Below are positions 24,098-32,760 of a stretch of 64,000 nt of DNA, one piece after another. The position numbers and the translations under genes are program-made. The stretch spans positions 124,001 to 188,000 of the forward strand of contig CAYSFD010000048.1 in the NCBI GenBank assembly GCA_964430565.1, in the 5' to 3' direction. This DNA comes from VBDM01 sp964430565 (GTDB taxonomy: Bacteria > Pseudomonadota > Gammaproteobacteria > Burkholderiales > SG8-39). Under the pieces are notes generated by a model that saw nothing but the letters and a program-made list of their open reading frames with translations, had not been told where the DNA came from and ran no database searches. Numbering within the stretch: position 1 is the first letter of the stretch; each line of letters opens with the position of its first letter.

Positions 24098-24484
24098 CTA
24101 TTTCCCGGTTTTCAAGCTACGGAACACAGGACCCCAGATCGGGTGTCCGGCCTCGTCCTCCCGGAGCGTGAATGTCGGATCGATGCCCAGGGCCTTGTTG
24201 AATTCGTCGCGGCACAGCTGCATCCGGCTGGAGGCGCAATGGACGAACGCAAGATATTTGTGCGCTCTCATTCGGTTGGATGTGCCGCGCAGGCCGGCAT
24301 CAAGGCTTGCCTGAAGCAATCTCGTGGCGTACGAATACTCGCCATCCTCGTAGGCTCTGATGCCAAATTCAAGTTCCTTTTCGCCCTTGCTCGAGAGTGC
24401 CGCAGCAAAGTCCTCACTCATTGACGCGCATCCGCAAAGCGCCAGGCAAGCGAGCAGCGCCGCGAGCTGCCGGTAATGGGTCAT
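24098..24484 (-). CDS. TPR-like lipoprotein (TssQ-like)
   Basis: The 128-residue protein has a lipoprotein signal with lipobox 'ALCGCAS' (Cys about 19). The mature part is helical, TPR-like: 'LEFGIRAYEDGEYSYATRLL', 'AHKYLAFVHCASSRMQLCRD', 'FNKALGIDPTFTL'. The 'GHPIWGPVFRSLKTGK' end resembles proteins annotated as TssQ-family T6SS-associated lipoproteins, recalled from memory and not verifiable here. It is likely outer-membrane anchored and lies between the kinase and the cyclase genes. Confidence 0.75.
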   Translation of the reverse strand: MTHYRQLAALLACLALCGCASMSEDFAAALSSKGEKELEFGIRAYEDGEYSYATRLLQASLDAGLRGTSNRMRAHKYLAFVHCASSRMQLCRDEFNKALGIDPTFTLREDEAGHPIWGPVFRSLKTGK

Positions 24485-24494
24485 CGCGCTCCAG

Positions 24495-25769
24495 TCAACG
24501 GCGGAACCTGTGCCTTACGCTGACCTCTGCTCCCGACTTGAGCTCGACTGTCTCGACATAGGTCGGAAATGATGCGTTCCTCAGTTCCACGCGGTGCTTG
24601 CCCGGTCTGATTGTTATCGAACGCAGCGGCGGGCTCACGCCCTGCCTCGTCCCGTCGACGTAGACCTCGGCCCAGGGCAAGGCAATGATATTGATTACCG
24701 CTTCGCGCGCGGAAGCCGGGGCCGTCGCGACGGGCTCGGGTTCCTTCGCCCTCTGCGGGGTCACGACTTCTTTTGCCCTCAGGGGTGCCTCGAGATCCTT
24801 CACCCTTGCCGTCTGGAGGACCGCACTCGCCGTGGGTGGCGCTGCCGTCGCTCTGGCCTTCGGGACCGCGGCGCGCCGCTCCTGTTGTCTGGGCGGTGTC
24901 TCCGGCTCCGGCGGAGAAGCCACAGGTTCTGTTGCCGCAAGCGGGGCCGGGAGCGGACCGGTGCTGGGCGCTCCCGTTTCCCGCTTCTGCTGCGGCACCA
25001 CGGACGCTGCCGCTTTCAAGTCGCTGTTTGAGCTGCGGTAGGTGCGCGCGATGACGCCCGATCCGACGATCAGCGTGAAGGCGAGCGGCGCGGCGACGAG
25101 CAGTTTGCTGTTGACAGCGAGCGCTTCGGTCCAGCCAGACCTGAGCAGCCTGGGAAACTTGGGGATACGCAGACTTATCAGACGCGTCGCCTGTCTTGGC
25201 GCGGGCATCGTTCGCCGCAGGTTGCTCGGTGCCGGGCCGATCGCGTACAAGTGGTGCTCGCGCACGTGCTTGTCGGTCTTCGCCCCCTCGTCATGGAAAA
25301 GTTTAGCGTAGTCTTCCGACAGGCGCGCCATCACATCGTAGTAGGAGCGGGAGACGAGAATCTGCCCCGGATCCGCGAAGCTCATGACGCGCTGCGCGAC
25401 GTTGATCCCGTCGCCGATGATGTTCGGCTGGCCGTTGATGTCTTTGACGAGCCTCACCGGGCCCAGATTGATGCCGACGCGTATCTTCAGGCGTGGACCG
25501 CCGGTCGCCTCATGCCCGGCGACGGCGTCGCGCAGGCTCATTCCCGCGAACAGGGCGTCCTCGGGATCGCCGAGAAAGCTGACCGCGGCGCCGTCCCCGG
25601 TGTCAAGGATGATGCGGTCGTCCGTAGCGACGCCCGTGATCGCTTCGGTCAGGACGGCGTTGAACCGTTCCTTGAGCGCGATCTGTACGCCGACCACCTG
25701 CTTTGTGTACTCGACAATGTCGAGAAACAGCACGCTGCAGATAAAAGTCCGATTGGTGTGCTCCGCCAT
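24495..25769 (-). CDS. Class III adenylate/guanylate cyclase with membrane helix and PEGA domain
   Basis: In this 424-residue protein, residues 8-180 form a class III cyclase domain: metal Asp17 in 'FLDIVEYTKQ', second metal Asp in 'DTGDGAAVSFLG' (about 59), and transition-state Asn/Arg in 'GDGINVAQRVMSF'. A membrane helix lies near 220-241, then a long Pro/Ala/Thr linker. A PEGA domain ends the protein ('AEVYVDGTRQGVSPP', 'IRPGKHRVELRNASFP'), placing the sensor module outside. It should make cAMP (or cGMP); both metal ligands are present. It is probably first in an operon with the lipoprotein and kinase genes. Confidence 0.9.
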   Translation of the reverse strand: MAEHTNRTFICSVLFLDIVEYTKQVVGVQIALKERFNAVLTEAITGVATDDRIILDTGDGAAVSFLGDPEDALFAGMSLRDAVAGHEATGGPRLKIRVGINLGPVRLVKDINGQPNIIGDGINVAQRVMSFADPGQILVSRSYYDVMARLSEDYAKLFHDEGAKTDKHVREHHLYAIGPAPSNLRRTMPAPRQATRLISLRIPKFPRLLRSGWTEALAVNSKLLVAAPLAFTLIVGSGVIARTYRSSNSDLKAAASVVPQQKRETGAPSTGPLPAPLAATEPVASPPEPETPPRQQERRAAVPKARATAAPPTASAVLQTARVKDLEAPLRAKEVVTPQRAKEPEPVATAPASAREAVINIIALPWAEVYVDGTRQGVSPPLRSITIRPGKHRVELRNASFPTYVETVELKSGAEVSVRHRFRR

Positions 25770-25934
25770 CCCTTATTCCGCCGCAGTCGCTTGCGCGGTC
25801 CCTGCTCGCCTGGTCCAAGCCCCACAGGGGGCCAATTCTACCGCGCCGCGGCCCGGCAGGCACCGGAAAGTCGCTAGAATATCAACCTATTGCCAATACC
25901 TTAACCGCACCCTGCCTATCGCGTGAAGCCCACC

Positions 25935-27026
25935 ATGTCGGTCACACCGGAACAAATTCACACCGCTCTCAAGGACGTCCTTGACCCGAATACCGGCAAG
26001 GATTTTTTGTCCACCAAGTCGGCGAAGAACATGAAGGTGGAAGACGCGAACGTGTCCCTCGATATCGAGCTGGGGTACCCCGCGAAAACCCAGATCGATC
26101 CGATCCGCAGGCTGATCGCCGAAAGGCTTCGAGGCATCCCGGGGGTCGGCACGGTCAGCGTCAGCGTTACGAGCAAGATCGTTTCTCATTCCGTGCAGCG
26201 CGGAGTGAAGCTCATCCCCGGCGTGAAGAACATCGTTGCCGTGGCCTCCGGCAAGGGCGGAGTAGGCAAGTCGACTACGGCGGTGAACCTCGCCCTCGCG
26301 CTCGCCGCCGAAGGGGCGAGCGTCGGCGTGCTCGACGCCGACATCTATGGGCCTTCGCAGCCGATCATGCTCGGTATTACCGGCCGGCCGGAGTCCAAGG
26401 ACGGCAAGACGCTCGAGCCGATGATGGGCCACGGCATCCAGGCGATCTCGATCGGCTTTCTCATCGACATCGACACGCCCATGGTTTGGCGGGGCCCGAT
26501 GGTGACGCAGGCGCTTGAGCAGCTCCTCAAGGACACCCGCTGGCGCGACGTCGATTACCTCATCGTCGATATGCCGCCCGGCACTGGAGATATCCAGCTT
26601 ACCCTTGCCCAGAAAGTGCCAGTCACCGGAGCGGTCATCGTCACCACGCCCCAGGACGTCGCCCTTATCGACGCCCGCAAGGGCTTCAAAATGTTCGAGA
26701 AAGTCGGCATTCCCATTCTCGGGGTGGTCGAGAACATGAGCACTCACATCTGCTCGAAATGTGGCCACGAGGAGCACATCTTCGGCCAGGGCGGGGCAGA
26801 GCGGATGTGCAACGAGTACGGCACCGAACTGCTCGGATCCCTGCCCCTCGACATCGAGATCCGGGAGCACGCCGACTCGGGGAAGCCGACCGTTGTGGCC
26901 GATCCGGACGGGCGGACGGCGGAGATCTACCGGGCGATCGGGCGCAGGCTTGCCGTCAAGATCGCAGAGTCCGCCAAGGACATGACCTCGAAATTTCCGA
27001 ACATCGTCGTCTCCAAGGACACCTGA
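25935..27026 (+). CDS. apbC: Mrp/ApbC-type iron-sulfur cluster carrier ATPase
   Basis: The 363-residue protein starts at ATG 25935. It has an N-terminal MIP18-like domain ('ALKDVLDPNTGKDF'), then a deviant Walker A P-loop 'VASGKGGVGKSTTAVNLALA' and Walker B/switch 'VDYLIVDMPPGTGDIQLTLAQ'. CxxC in 'HICSKCGHEEH' binds the cluster at the dimer interface. It delivers Fe-S clusters to apo-proteins in the cytoplasm. A TAGAAT box at 25875-25880 may be its -10. It is read divergently from the cyclase gene. Confidence 0.93.
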   Translation: MSVTPEQIHTALKDVLDPNTGKDFLSTKSAKNMKVEDANVSLDIELGYPAKTQIDPIRRLIAERLRGIPGVGTVSVSVTSKIVSHSVQRGVKLIPGVKNIVAVASGKGGVGKSTTAVNLALALAAEGASVGVLDADIYGPSQPIMLGITGRPESKDGKTLEPMMGHGIQAISIGFLIDIDTPMVWRGPMVTQALEQLLKDTRWRDVDYLIVDMPPGTGDIQLTLAQKVPVTGAVIVTTPQDVALIDARKGFKMFEKVGIPILGVVENMSTHICSKCGHEEHIFGQGGAERMCNEYGTELLGSLPLDIEIREHADSGKPTVVADPDGRTAEIYRAIGRRLAVKIAESAKDMTSKFPNIVVSKDT

Positions 27027-27340
27027 CTGGCGCGGTCCACGGGCGTCCGAGGAGGTCTGCCTCCAGCGAAAAGGACCGTCCCCAGTCCGTTTTACACTTC
27101 CCCTTGCGTTTGACCCGGCCCTTGCCTACCATAGGTTGTGGACGAAGTCTGGCAGTGAGACTGGCCGCCTGGAGGGGGCGAAGCAAAATGCGAAAAAATC
27201 CACTTGATTTCGCGGGCGCAGTCCCTATAATCCGCTGCGAACGGGCTCCGGTTCGGTTGTCTGCGGTGCGGACGGTCAAACCCGGGCCCGATGCTTTTGG
27301 AGTTCGCGTGAATCGCGAACCTGCACATAAGGAGGTCATC
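27027..27340 (+). promoter_or_regulatory. Leader region of the decarboxylase: promoter plus stem-loop
   Basis: This 314-base gap holds a sigma-70-type promoter: TTGATT at 27204-27209, a 16-base spacer and TATAAT at 27226-27231, predicting a start near 27238. The roughly 100-base untranslated leader contains a perfect hairpin, GTTCGCG-TGAAT-CGCGAAC (27302-27320), directly before the AAGGAGG of the leader ORF. The first half of the gap (27027-27200) shows only a loose 'ggaccgtcccc...gtccg' repeat-like string and no gene. Confidence 0.65.
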
Positions 27341-27406
27341 ATGACAAGCACCAGGAAGTACTACGGCTCGCAGGATTTTTTCGCTCTCGATATTCCCGTA
27401 ACCTAG
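27341..27406 (+). CDS. 21-codon leader ORF before the ornithine-type decarboxylase
   Basis: An ATG nine bases after the start of a near-perfect Shine-Dalgarno (AAGGAGG) opens a 21-residue peptide (opening 'MTSTRKYYGSQDFF', ending 'IPVT') that stops at 27404-27406, 22 bases before the decarboxylase ATG. The strength of the ribosome site and its position between a strong promoter and the enzyme gene argue for a translated leader. Enterobacterial speF is controlled by a short ornithine-sensing leader peptide; this one is unrelated in sequence as far as I can tell. A regulatory role is inference. Confidence 0.55.
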   Translation: MTSTRKYYGSQDFFALDIPVT

Positions 27407-27428
27407 GTTCGTCCTGGAGACCCATCAG

Positions 27429-28628
27429 ATGCAGATGCGCGCCGGCGTAGCAAGAAAGACCATCAAGTCGATCCGACAGCAGGTATTTGAACAGACCCAC
27501 CTCTTCGACTCGCACGCCGAGTCGAGCCTGGATTTCGAGAAAGTCCGGGCGGCAGTCAAAGACGGCTACGACAAGCCGTTCCTCCTGATCGATTCCAATA
27601 TCATCCGCGAGAAGACGCAACGTTTCACGGCGGCGCTGCCGCGCGTGCGCCCGCACTACGCCGTCAAGGCCAATCCGGATCCCCGCGTGCTCAAGGTGCT
27701 GCTCGAGGAAGGCACCGGATTCGAAGTCGCCTCCGTCGCCGAGCTGGACTTCCTGCTTTCGCTTGGCGCGTCGCCGGAGGAGATTTTCTACTCCAATCCG
27801 GTCAAGTCGCGGGAGTCGATCGCCCGCGCGGCGGCAAAGGGCGTGCAGTGGTATGTAATCGACTCGGCCGAGGAACTGAAGAAAATTCACTCGATCAAGG
27901 CGGATGCCAAGCTGTACCTGCGCATCGACACCCCCAACATCGGCAGCGACTGGCCTCTCGCCGGGAAGTTCGGGGCGCACGCTTCCGAAGTGCGCGACAT
28001 TATCGGCATCGCGGCAAAGCTCAAGGCCGACCTCGCCGGCGTCGCTTTCCACGTGGGTTCACAATGCCGCAACCCGGAAAACTGGCGCGTCGGCATCGAG
28101 AAATCTCGCGCGATTTTTGACCAGATGGCAAAGGTCGGCCTCAATCCGAGACTGCTGAACATCGGCGGGGGTTTCCCGGTGAGACATGTCAAACCGATTC
28201 CCGCGATCGAAGTGATCGGGGATGTGGTCAACCGGGCGCTAGAGGCGTTCCCGCCCACAGTGAAAGTGATCGCCGAGCCGGGCCGGTTCCTCGTTTCCGA
28301 CGCCGGTTATTTCGTATGCCGCATCATGGGGACGGCAACCCGTGGTAGCAAGCGCTGGATGCACTTGGATGCGGGGCTTTTCGGCGGCATTATCGAGACC
28401 GCCGAGGGTCTCAAGTACAAGGTTCGCACCGACCGCGCCGGGCCGGATGTCCCGTGGAACGTTGCGGGCCCGACCTGCGATTCGATTGACGTTGTGATGC
28501 GCGACGAGCCCCTGCCTTCCGACCTGCAGGAGGGCGACTACATCTACCTCAAGAACGCCGGCGCGTACACTACGGCCTATGCGAGCAACTTCAACGGGTT
28601 TCCACTACCCGAGGTTCGCGTGATCTGA
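27429..28628 (+). CDS. Ornithine/lysine-type decarboxylase, alanine-racemase fold (type III PLP)
   Basis: The 399-residue fold-type III PLP decarboxylase has the PLP Lys in 'RPHYAVKANPDPRVL' and 'FHVGSQCRNPENW'. The phosphate loop is 'LNIGGGFPVRH', 'IAEPGRFLVS' is present, and the C-terminal catalytic 'VAGPTCDSIDVV' (Cys-Asp) matches eukaryotic-type ornithine decarboxylase. It makes putrescine (or cadaverine) in the cytoplasm; ornithine is the likely substrate but lysine cannot be excluded by eye. Expression probably starts at 27238 and passes through the leader ORF. A strong terminator follows at 28646. Confidence 0.9.
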   Translation: MQMRAGVARKTIKSIRQQVFEQTHLFDSHAESSLDFEKVRAAVKDGYDKPFLLIDSNIIREKTQRFTAALPRVRPHYAVKANPDPRVLKVLLEEGTGFEVASVAELDFLLSLGASPEEIFYSNPVKSRESIARAAAKGVQWYVIDSAEELKKIHSIKADAKLYLRIDTPNIGSDWPLAGKFGAHASEVRDIIGIAAKLKADLAGVAFHVGSQCRNPENWRVGIEKSRAIFDQMAKVGLNPRLLNIGGGFPVRHVKPIPAIEVIGDVVNRALEAFPPTVKVIAEPGRFLVSDAGYFVCRIMGTATRGSKRWMHLDAGLFGGIIETAEGLKYKVRTDRAGPDVPWNVAGPTCDSIDVVMRDEPLPSDLQEGDYIYLKNAGAYTTAYASNFNGFPLPEVRVI

Positions 28629-28645
28629 CGCGCGTTAAGGAACAC

Positions 28646-28671
28646 AAGGGCGGGCTAAGAAACCCGCCCTT
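28646..28671 (+). terminator. Rho-independent terminator after the decarboxylase
   Basis: AAGGGCGGG pairs with CCCGCCCTT over an 8-base loop and is followed by TGTTTT. The stem is perfect and GC-rich. As folA converges from the right, the palindrome may also stop that transcript. Confidence 0.85.
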
Positions 28672-28684
28672 TGTTTTGCGGCGG

Positions 28685-29197
28685 TCACACGCTGCGCTCG
28701 TACTCGACAAAGGCGTAAGAAAAGCCCTCCGAACCGCGAGGAGGATTCCGCTCCCGCGAGACTTCGCGCCATCGCGAGCGGTCGAATTCTGGAAAAAACG
28801 CGTCGCCGTCGAAATTGCGCTCGATCTCGGTCATGTAGAGGTGGCTGGCGATCGGCAGCGCGAGCGCGTAGATTTCCGCGCCACCGATCACGAACGCATC
28901 CTGCGGCTCGCGAACTGCGGCGAGCGCGGCCTCGAGCGAATACACCGCCCGGCAGTCGGGGCGAGCCCACTCGCGCGAGCGGGTGACCACGATGTTGCTT
29001 CGCCCCGAGAGCGGTTTGCCCGAAGTTGCGATTATGGATTCAAATGTCCGACGACCCATGATGACGGCGTGACCGAGGGTAAGCCGCTTGAAGCGCTTCA
29101 AGTCCTCCGGCAGGTGCCAGGGCATCTGATTACCGATGCCGATGATCCCATTACGCGCCACGGCGGCGATGATGCAGATGCGGGAAGGGCGGCTCAT
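28685..29197 (-). CDS. folA: Dihydrofolate reductase
   Basis: The 170-residue enzyme reduces dihydrofolate with NADPH. Motifs are 'IIAAVARNGIIGIGNQMPWHLPEDL' region with Trp and the active-site acidic residue, 'GHAVIMGRRTFESI', and 'DAFVIGGAEIYALAL'. A TATAAT on the minus strand (29246-29241) lies about 44 bases upstream of the start. In most relatives thyA is directly upstream of folA; here thyA is 5.6 kb away on the same strand, with an unrelated plus-strand regulatory block between. Confidence 0.95.
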   Translation of the reverse strand: MSRPSRICIIAAVARNGIIGIGNQMPWHLPEDLKRFKRLTLGHAVIMGRRTFESIIATSGKPLSGRSNIVVTRSREWARPDCRAVYSLEAALAAVREPQDAFVIGGAEIYALALPIASHLYMTEIERNFDGDAFFPEFDRSRWREVSRERNPPRGSEGFSYAFVEYERSV

Positions 29198-29253
29198 GCG
29201 CCAGCAGCGCTGGAACGTTCACGACGCGGGAAACTGCGGCATTATAGCGGGCG

Positions 29254-30720
29254 ATGAAAATCGGACTCGATTTCCCCGAGCGCTATTACCCCAGATCGTT
29301 CCTGAGTCTGCTGCTGCTCGCCTTTGCGCTCGTTGCGACCCCGCTCATCGTGGCTTTCTACAATGCCGCGGTGTACGTGGAGCAGCTGGCCGGTCATAGC
29401 CAGACGGCGGTTTCTCAGGCAGCGCAGGCCTCGCGCGGCAGCCGCCTGCTCGTCGAACAAACTACCGCGCTCGAGCGGGTGGTGCGCCAGTATCTCATCC
29501 TCGGAGATGCGGAGCTTCTCAACGACTACGGCGGGTTGAGGGCGAACTTCAAGGCAAACACAAGCGAGCTTTCCCTGCAGCCGCTCGATGAGCTGCAGTT
29601 ACACGAACTCAATAGAACGATCGACAAGGAACAGGAGCTCTACGAGCAGTTGCTTGGCAAACCGGCGACCGCGGCTGACAAGACGGCGCTGGTGGAAGGC
29701 TATGGAGTGCTGTCGGATCGCGCGCGCGACGTGCTCAAGATCAGCAATGCCTTGATCGACCGCGAGGTCGAATCCATGCGCAAGACCGGCCAGCGTGCGC
29801 AGCGCGTCCTGTGGCTGCAGCTCGCCGCCACGATACCGCTGGGCATCCTGCTCGCCGTCGGGGTCACGCTCTTGATCGCAAGGCCGGTCCGGCAACTCGA
29901 CCAGGCTATCCGCCGTCTCGGCGCCGGCGAGTTCGAAAGCGATATCCGTGTCGGCGGGCCCGCGGACCTGAAGTATCTGGGCAGCCGGCTCGAGTGGCTG
30001 CGCCAGCGCTTGATCGGCCTGGAACAGCAAAAGCGCCTGTTCTTGCGGCATGTTTCCCATGAGCTGAAGACTCCGCTCACGGCGCTGCGAGAAGGATCCG
30101 AGTTGCTCGCCGAGGGCACGGCCGGGCCGCTCTCGGCGGGACAGCGCGAGATCGTGGGGATCCTCCAGCAAAAGAGCGTCCATCTGCAGCGGTTGATCGA
30201 GGACTTGCTCAAGTACCAGCGCACTGAGGAGAACGTCGGACGCTTGGAGCTGTCGTCAGTGCGAATTGATCGGATCGTAGTGCGGGTGCTCGGGGATCAT
30301 CGGCTCGCTGCTCAAGCCCGAAGTATCCACGCCGAACTGCGGCTGGACCCGATCGTACTAAACGCGGATGAGGACAAATTGCACGCTGTGGTCGCGAATC
30401 TGGTATCCAACGCCATCAAATACTCGCCCGACGGAGGTATGATTTCTCTGGCGTTGCGTCGCGAGGGGGAACAAGTGGTATTTGACGTCGAAGACGCAGG
30501 TCCGGGTATTCCACCCGAGGATCGCGACCGGATTTTCGACTGGTTTTATCAGGGCGAGGGCATCCCCCACGGGCGCGTGCAAGGCAGCGGCCTGGGTCTC
30601 GCGATCGCGAAGGAATTCGTCGTCGCGCACCGCGGGCGAATCGAGGTTGTGGACCATGGCTCGGGTGGGGCGCATTTCCGCGTCATGCTTCCGACTCAGG
30701 TAACCCCGTCTGTAACATGA
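29254..30720 (+). CDS. glrK: GlrK/QseE-like sensor histidine kinase
   Basis: In this 488-residue protein, a first membrane helix (about 16-40), a helical periplasmic domain and a second helix (about 185-209) are followed by a HAMP region. Next come HisKA with His269 in 'FLRHVSHELKTPLTALREG' and an ATPase domain with 'VSNAIKYSPDG', 'VEDAGPGIPPED' and 'GSGLGLAIAKEFV'. Gene order kinase, lipoprotein, sigma-54 regulator is that of enterobacterial glrK-qseG-glrR. It overlaps the lipoprotein gene by 4 bases. The signal is unknown; in Enterobacteria the system responds to envelope-related cues. Confidence 0.9.
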   Translation: MKIGLDFPERYYPRSFLSLLLLAFALVATPLIVAFYNAAVYVEQLAGHSQTAVSQAAQASRGSRLLVEQTTALERVVRQYLILGDAELLNDYGGLRANFKANTSELSLQPLDELQLHELNRTIDKEQELYEQLLGKPATAADKTALVEGYGVLSDRARDVLKISNALIDREVESMRKTGQRAQRVLWLQLAATIPLGILLAVGVTLLIARPVRQLDQAIRRLGAGEFESDIRVGGPADLKYLGSRLEWLRQRLIGLEQQKRLFLRHVSHELKTPLTALREGSELLAEGTAGPLSAGQREIVGILQQKSVHLQRLIEDLLKYQRTEENVGRLELSSVRIDRIVVRVLGDHRLAAQARSIHAELRLDPIVLNADEDKLHAVVANLVSNAIKYSPDGGMISLALRREGEQVVFDVEDAGPGIPPEDRDRIFDWFYQGEGIPHGRVQGSGLGLAIAKEFVVAHRGRIEVVDHGSGGAHFRVMLPTQVTPSVT

Positions 30721-31253
30721 TTCGGACAATCGCGGTCTTCTTTTGCGTTTTTGCGCTCGCCGGGTGCACCACCTTTTTCATTCCGAGTTCGGGAACCTCA
30801 AGCTCCGCTTCGGCGCAGGAATCGCGTCAAGTAGTGGAGCTGATCGGCTACACGCAAAAAGTTGCGGCGCTGCGCGCCGAGGATCAGCGGCGTGAATTGA
30901 ACGCTTCGAATCAGATGTTCTCCAAAGATCGTGGTGCCGCCTATGGGCGCTTAAAGCTCGCGCTGCTGCTGGCGCTGCCCGGAACGACGTTCAACGACGA
31001 TACGCGGGCGGCGAGCTTGCTCGAGCCGCTGGCGGGTGACTCGGATCGGGGCCCGATGCAACAGTTTGCCGGACTCCTCTACGCGCAGATCAGCGAGCGC
31101 CTGCGCGAGCAGCGCCGCTCCGCCCAACTGAAGGAGCAACTCGAAGCGATGAAAGCGATCGAACGTAACGCGGCCCAACTGAAAGAGCAGCTCGACGCGA
31201 TGAGGGCGATCGAGCGCAAGATTATCGAGCGCGAGCTGGCGCGGCCGAGATGA
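30717..31253 (+). CDS. qseG: QseG-like lipoprotein
   Basis: The 178-residue protein has a lipoprotein signal ending in 'FALAGCTTFF' (Cys17). The helical body carries a 17-residue tandem duplication near the end: AQLKEQLEAMKAIERNA then AQLKEQLDAMRAIERK, a 51-base DNA period starting at 31123 and 31174. It lies between the kinase and the sigma-54 regulator with 4-base overlaps on both sides. In E. coli QseG interacts with the kinase from the outer membrane; the same role is inferred from position and lipidation, sequence similarity being weak. Confidence 0.75.
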   Translation: MIRTIAVFFCVFALAGCTTFFIPSSGTSSSASAQESRQVVELIGYTQKVAALRAEDQRRELNASNQMFSKDRGAAYGRLKLALLLALPGTTFNDDTRAASLLEPLAGDSDRGPMQQFAGLLYAQISERLREQRRSAQLKEQLEAMKAIERNAAQLKEQLDAMRAIERKIIERELARPR

Positions 31254-32590
31254 ACACGATTCTGCTCGTTGATGACGATCCGGACATCCTGAAGCTTCTT
31301 TCCCTGCGTCTCATCGCTGCGGGCTATGGAGTTCGGGCGGTGGACAGCGGCGAGAAGGCGCTGGCCGTGCTTGCCGCCTCGCGCCCGGAACTCGTCATCA
31401 CCGATCTGAAGATGGGGGGTATGGATGGGCTTGCCCTGTTCGACGAGATTCGCAAGCAGGCGCCGATGCTGCCCGTCATCATTCTGACTGCGCACGGCAC
31501 CATCCCGGACGCGGTGGCCGCCACGCGGCGCGGGGTTTTCGGTTTTCAGACCAAACCATTCGACGGGAAGCACCTGCTCGAGCAGGTGGAGCAGGCGCTG
31601 CGACTTTCCGGAAACGGACGCGGCGCGAGCGACGAGGACTGGCGGAGCGAATTCGTGACGCAAAGCCCGAAAATGGAAGACGTCCTCCGCCAGGCGCGCC
31701 TGGTGGCTCAATCGGATGCGAGCGTGCTCATCCGGGGCGCGAGCGGCACGGGAAAAGAGCTGCTCGCTCGGGCGATACATCGCGTGAGCCGCCGTACCCA
31801 GCGGCCCTTCGTCGGAGTCAATTGTGCAGCGATCCCGGAAAACCTGCTTGAATCGGAGCTGTTCGGTCACCGCAAAGGTTCTTTCACCGGCGCGACCTAC
31901 GATCACAAGGGGCTTGTCCCTGCCGCCGACGGCGGGACGCTTTTCCTGGATGAGATCGGAGACATGCCGCTTGCCCTGCAGGCGAAGTTGCTGCGCGTGC
32001 TGCAGGAACGGGAGGTGCGCCCGGTCGGTGCCACGCAAGGGATTCCGGTGGATGTGCGGATCGTCTCCGCCACGCACCAGGACCTCGACGTCCAGATGAA
32101 AGCAGGACGATTTCGCGAGGATCTCTACTATCGGCTGAACGTCGTTGCGCTTGCGCTTCCGCCGCTTGCCGAGCGACGGGAGGATGTCATTCCTCTCGCG
32201 ACGCATTACCTGAAGGATACAGCGGCACGCTACGCAAAGGACGTCCTGGTTTTCGCACCGGAGGCGCTGGAGCTGCTTGTCGCGGCGCCCTGGCCGGGAA
32301 ACGTGCGGCAGCTCGTCAATGTCATCGAGCAGGTCGTGGCGCTGTGTGCCTCGGGTGTCGTGCCGGCCTCGCTCGTTCAGCAGGCGCTCAAGGAGGAGCC
32401 CACGCCACTCGCCTCGCTGGAGGAGGCGCGGGGTGCTTTCGAGCGCGAATATCTGGTTCGCATCCTGCGCATCACGGGGGGCAACGTGACCCATGCTGCG
32501 AAACTCGCCCGGCGCAATCGCACCGAGTTCTACAAACTGCTCGAGCGCCATCGGCTCGAGTCAAAGATGTTCAAGCCCGAGAAGGCCTGA
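31250..32590 (+). CDS. glrR: GlrR/QseF-like sigma-54-dependent response regulator
   Basis: The 446-residue regulator has an N-terminal receiver domain with phospho-acceptor Asp52 ('LVITDLKMGGMDG'). A AAA+ domain follows, with Walker A 'RGASGTGKE' (162-170), the sigma-54 contact loop GSFTGA (210-215) and Walker B 'GGTLFLDEIGDMP'. A Fis-type helix-turn-helix ends the protein ('GNVTHAAKLARRNRTEFYKLL'). It activates RNA polymerase-sigma-54 from upstream palindromes. Two TGTC-N10-GACA-like sites and a sigma-54 promoter lie immediately downstream of this gene, which fits local control. Confidence 0.93.
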   Translation: MNTILLVDDDPDILKLLSLRLIAAGYGVRAVDSGEKALAVLAASRPELVITDLKMGGMDGLALFDEIRKQAPMLPVIILTAHGTIPDAVAATRRGVFGFQTKPFDGKHLLEQVEQALRLSGNGRGASDEDWRSEFVTQSPKMEDVLRQARLVAQSDASVLIRGASGTGKELLARAIHRVSRRTQRPFVGVNCAAIPENLLESELFGHRKGSFTGATYDHKGLVPAADGGTLFLDEIGDMPLALQAKLLRVLQEREVRPVGATQGIPVDVRIVSATHQDLDVQMKAGRFREDLYYRLNVVALALPPLAERREDVIPLATHYLKDTAARYAKDVLVFAPEALELLVAAPWPGNVRQLVNVIEQVVALCASGVVPASLVQQALKEEPTPLASLEEARGAFEREYLVRILRITGGNVTHAAKLARRNRTEFYKLLERHRLESKMFKPEKA

Positions 32591-32611
32591 AATCCGGCGT
32601 GCGGGTCGTGT

Positions 32612-32629
32612 TGTCGCCGCAGGGCGACA
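32612..32629 (+). promoter_or_regulatory. GlrR-type activator site 1
   Basis: TGTC-N10-GACA at 32612-32629 is the palindromic pattern described for GlrR sites in Enterobacteria. It lies about 150 bases upstream of the sigma-54 promoter, a normal enhancer distance. Confidence 0.65.
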
Positions 32630-32677
32630 GCAAATTCCCTTTCCGTTCAGCTTGGTCTTGCGTGGTGTGCTAGAAAC

Positions 32678-32695
32678 CGTCGCCGACAGGCGACG
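32678..32695 (+). promoter_or_regulatory. GlrR-type activator site 2
   Basis: CGTC-N10-GACG (inner arms GTCGCC/GGCGAC) is a second perfect palindrome of the same shape, 66 bases downstream of the first and about 83 bases upstream of the sigma-54 promoter. Two sites on similar helix faces would suit hexamer assembly. Confidence 0.6.
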
Positions 32696-32760
32696 CGTCA
32701 CGCGCTTTCAAATTGCGAAATCCTAAAATAACTCATTGAGTTAAATAAGAAGACGTGTCC

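Noticed and set aside
31079..32551. 490-codon minus-strand frame opposite glrR
   Set aside because: Shadow; the plus strand encodes an intact sigma-54 activator.
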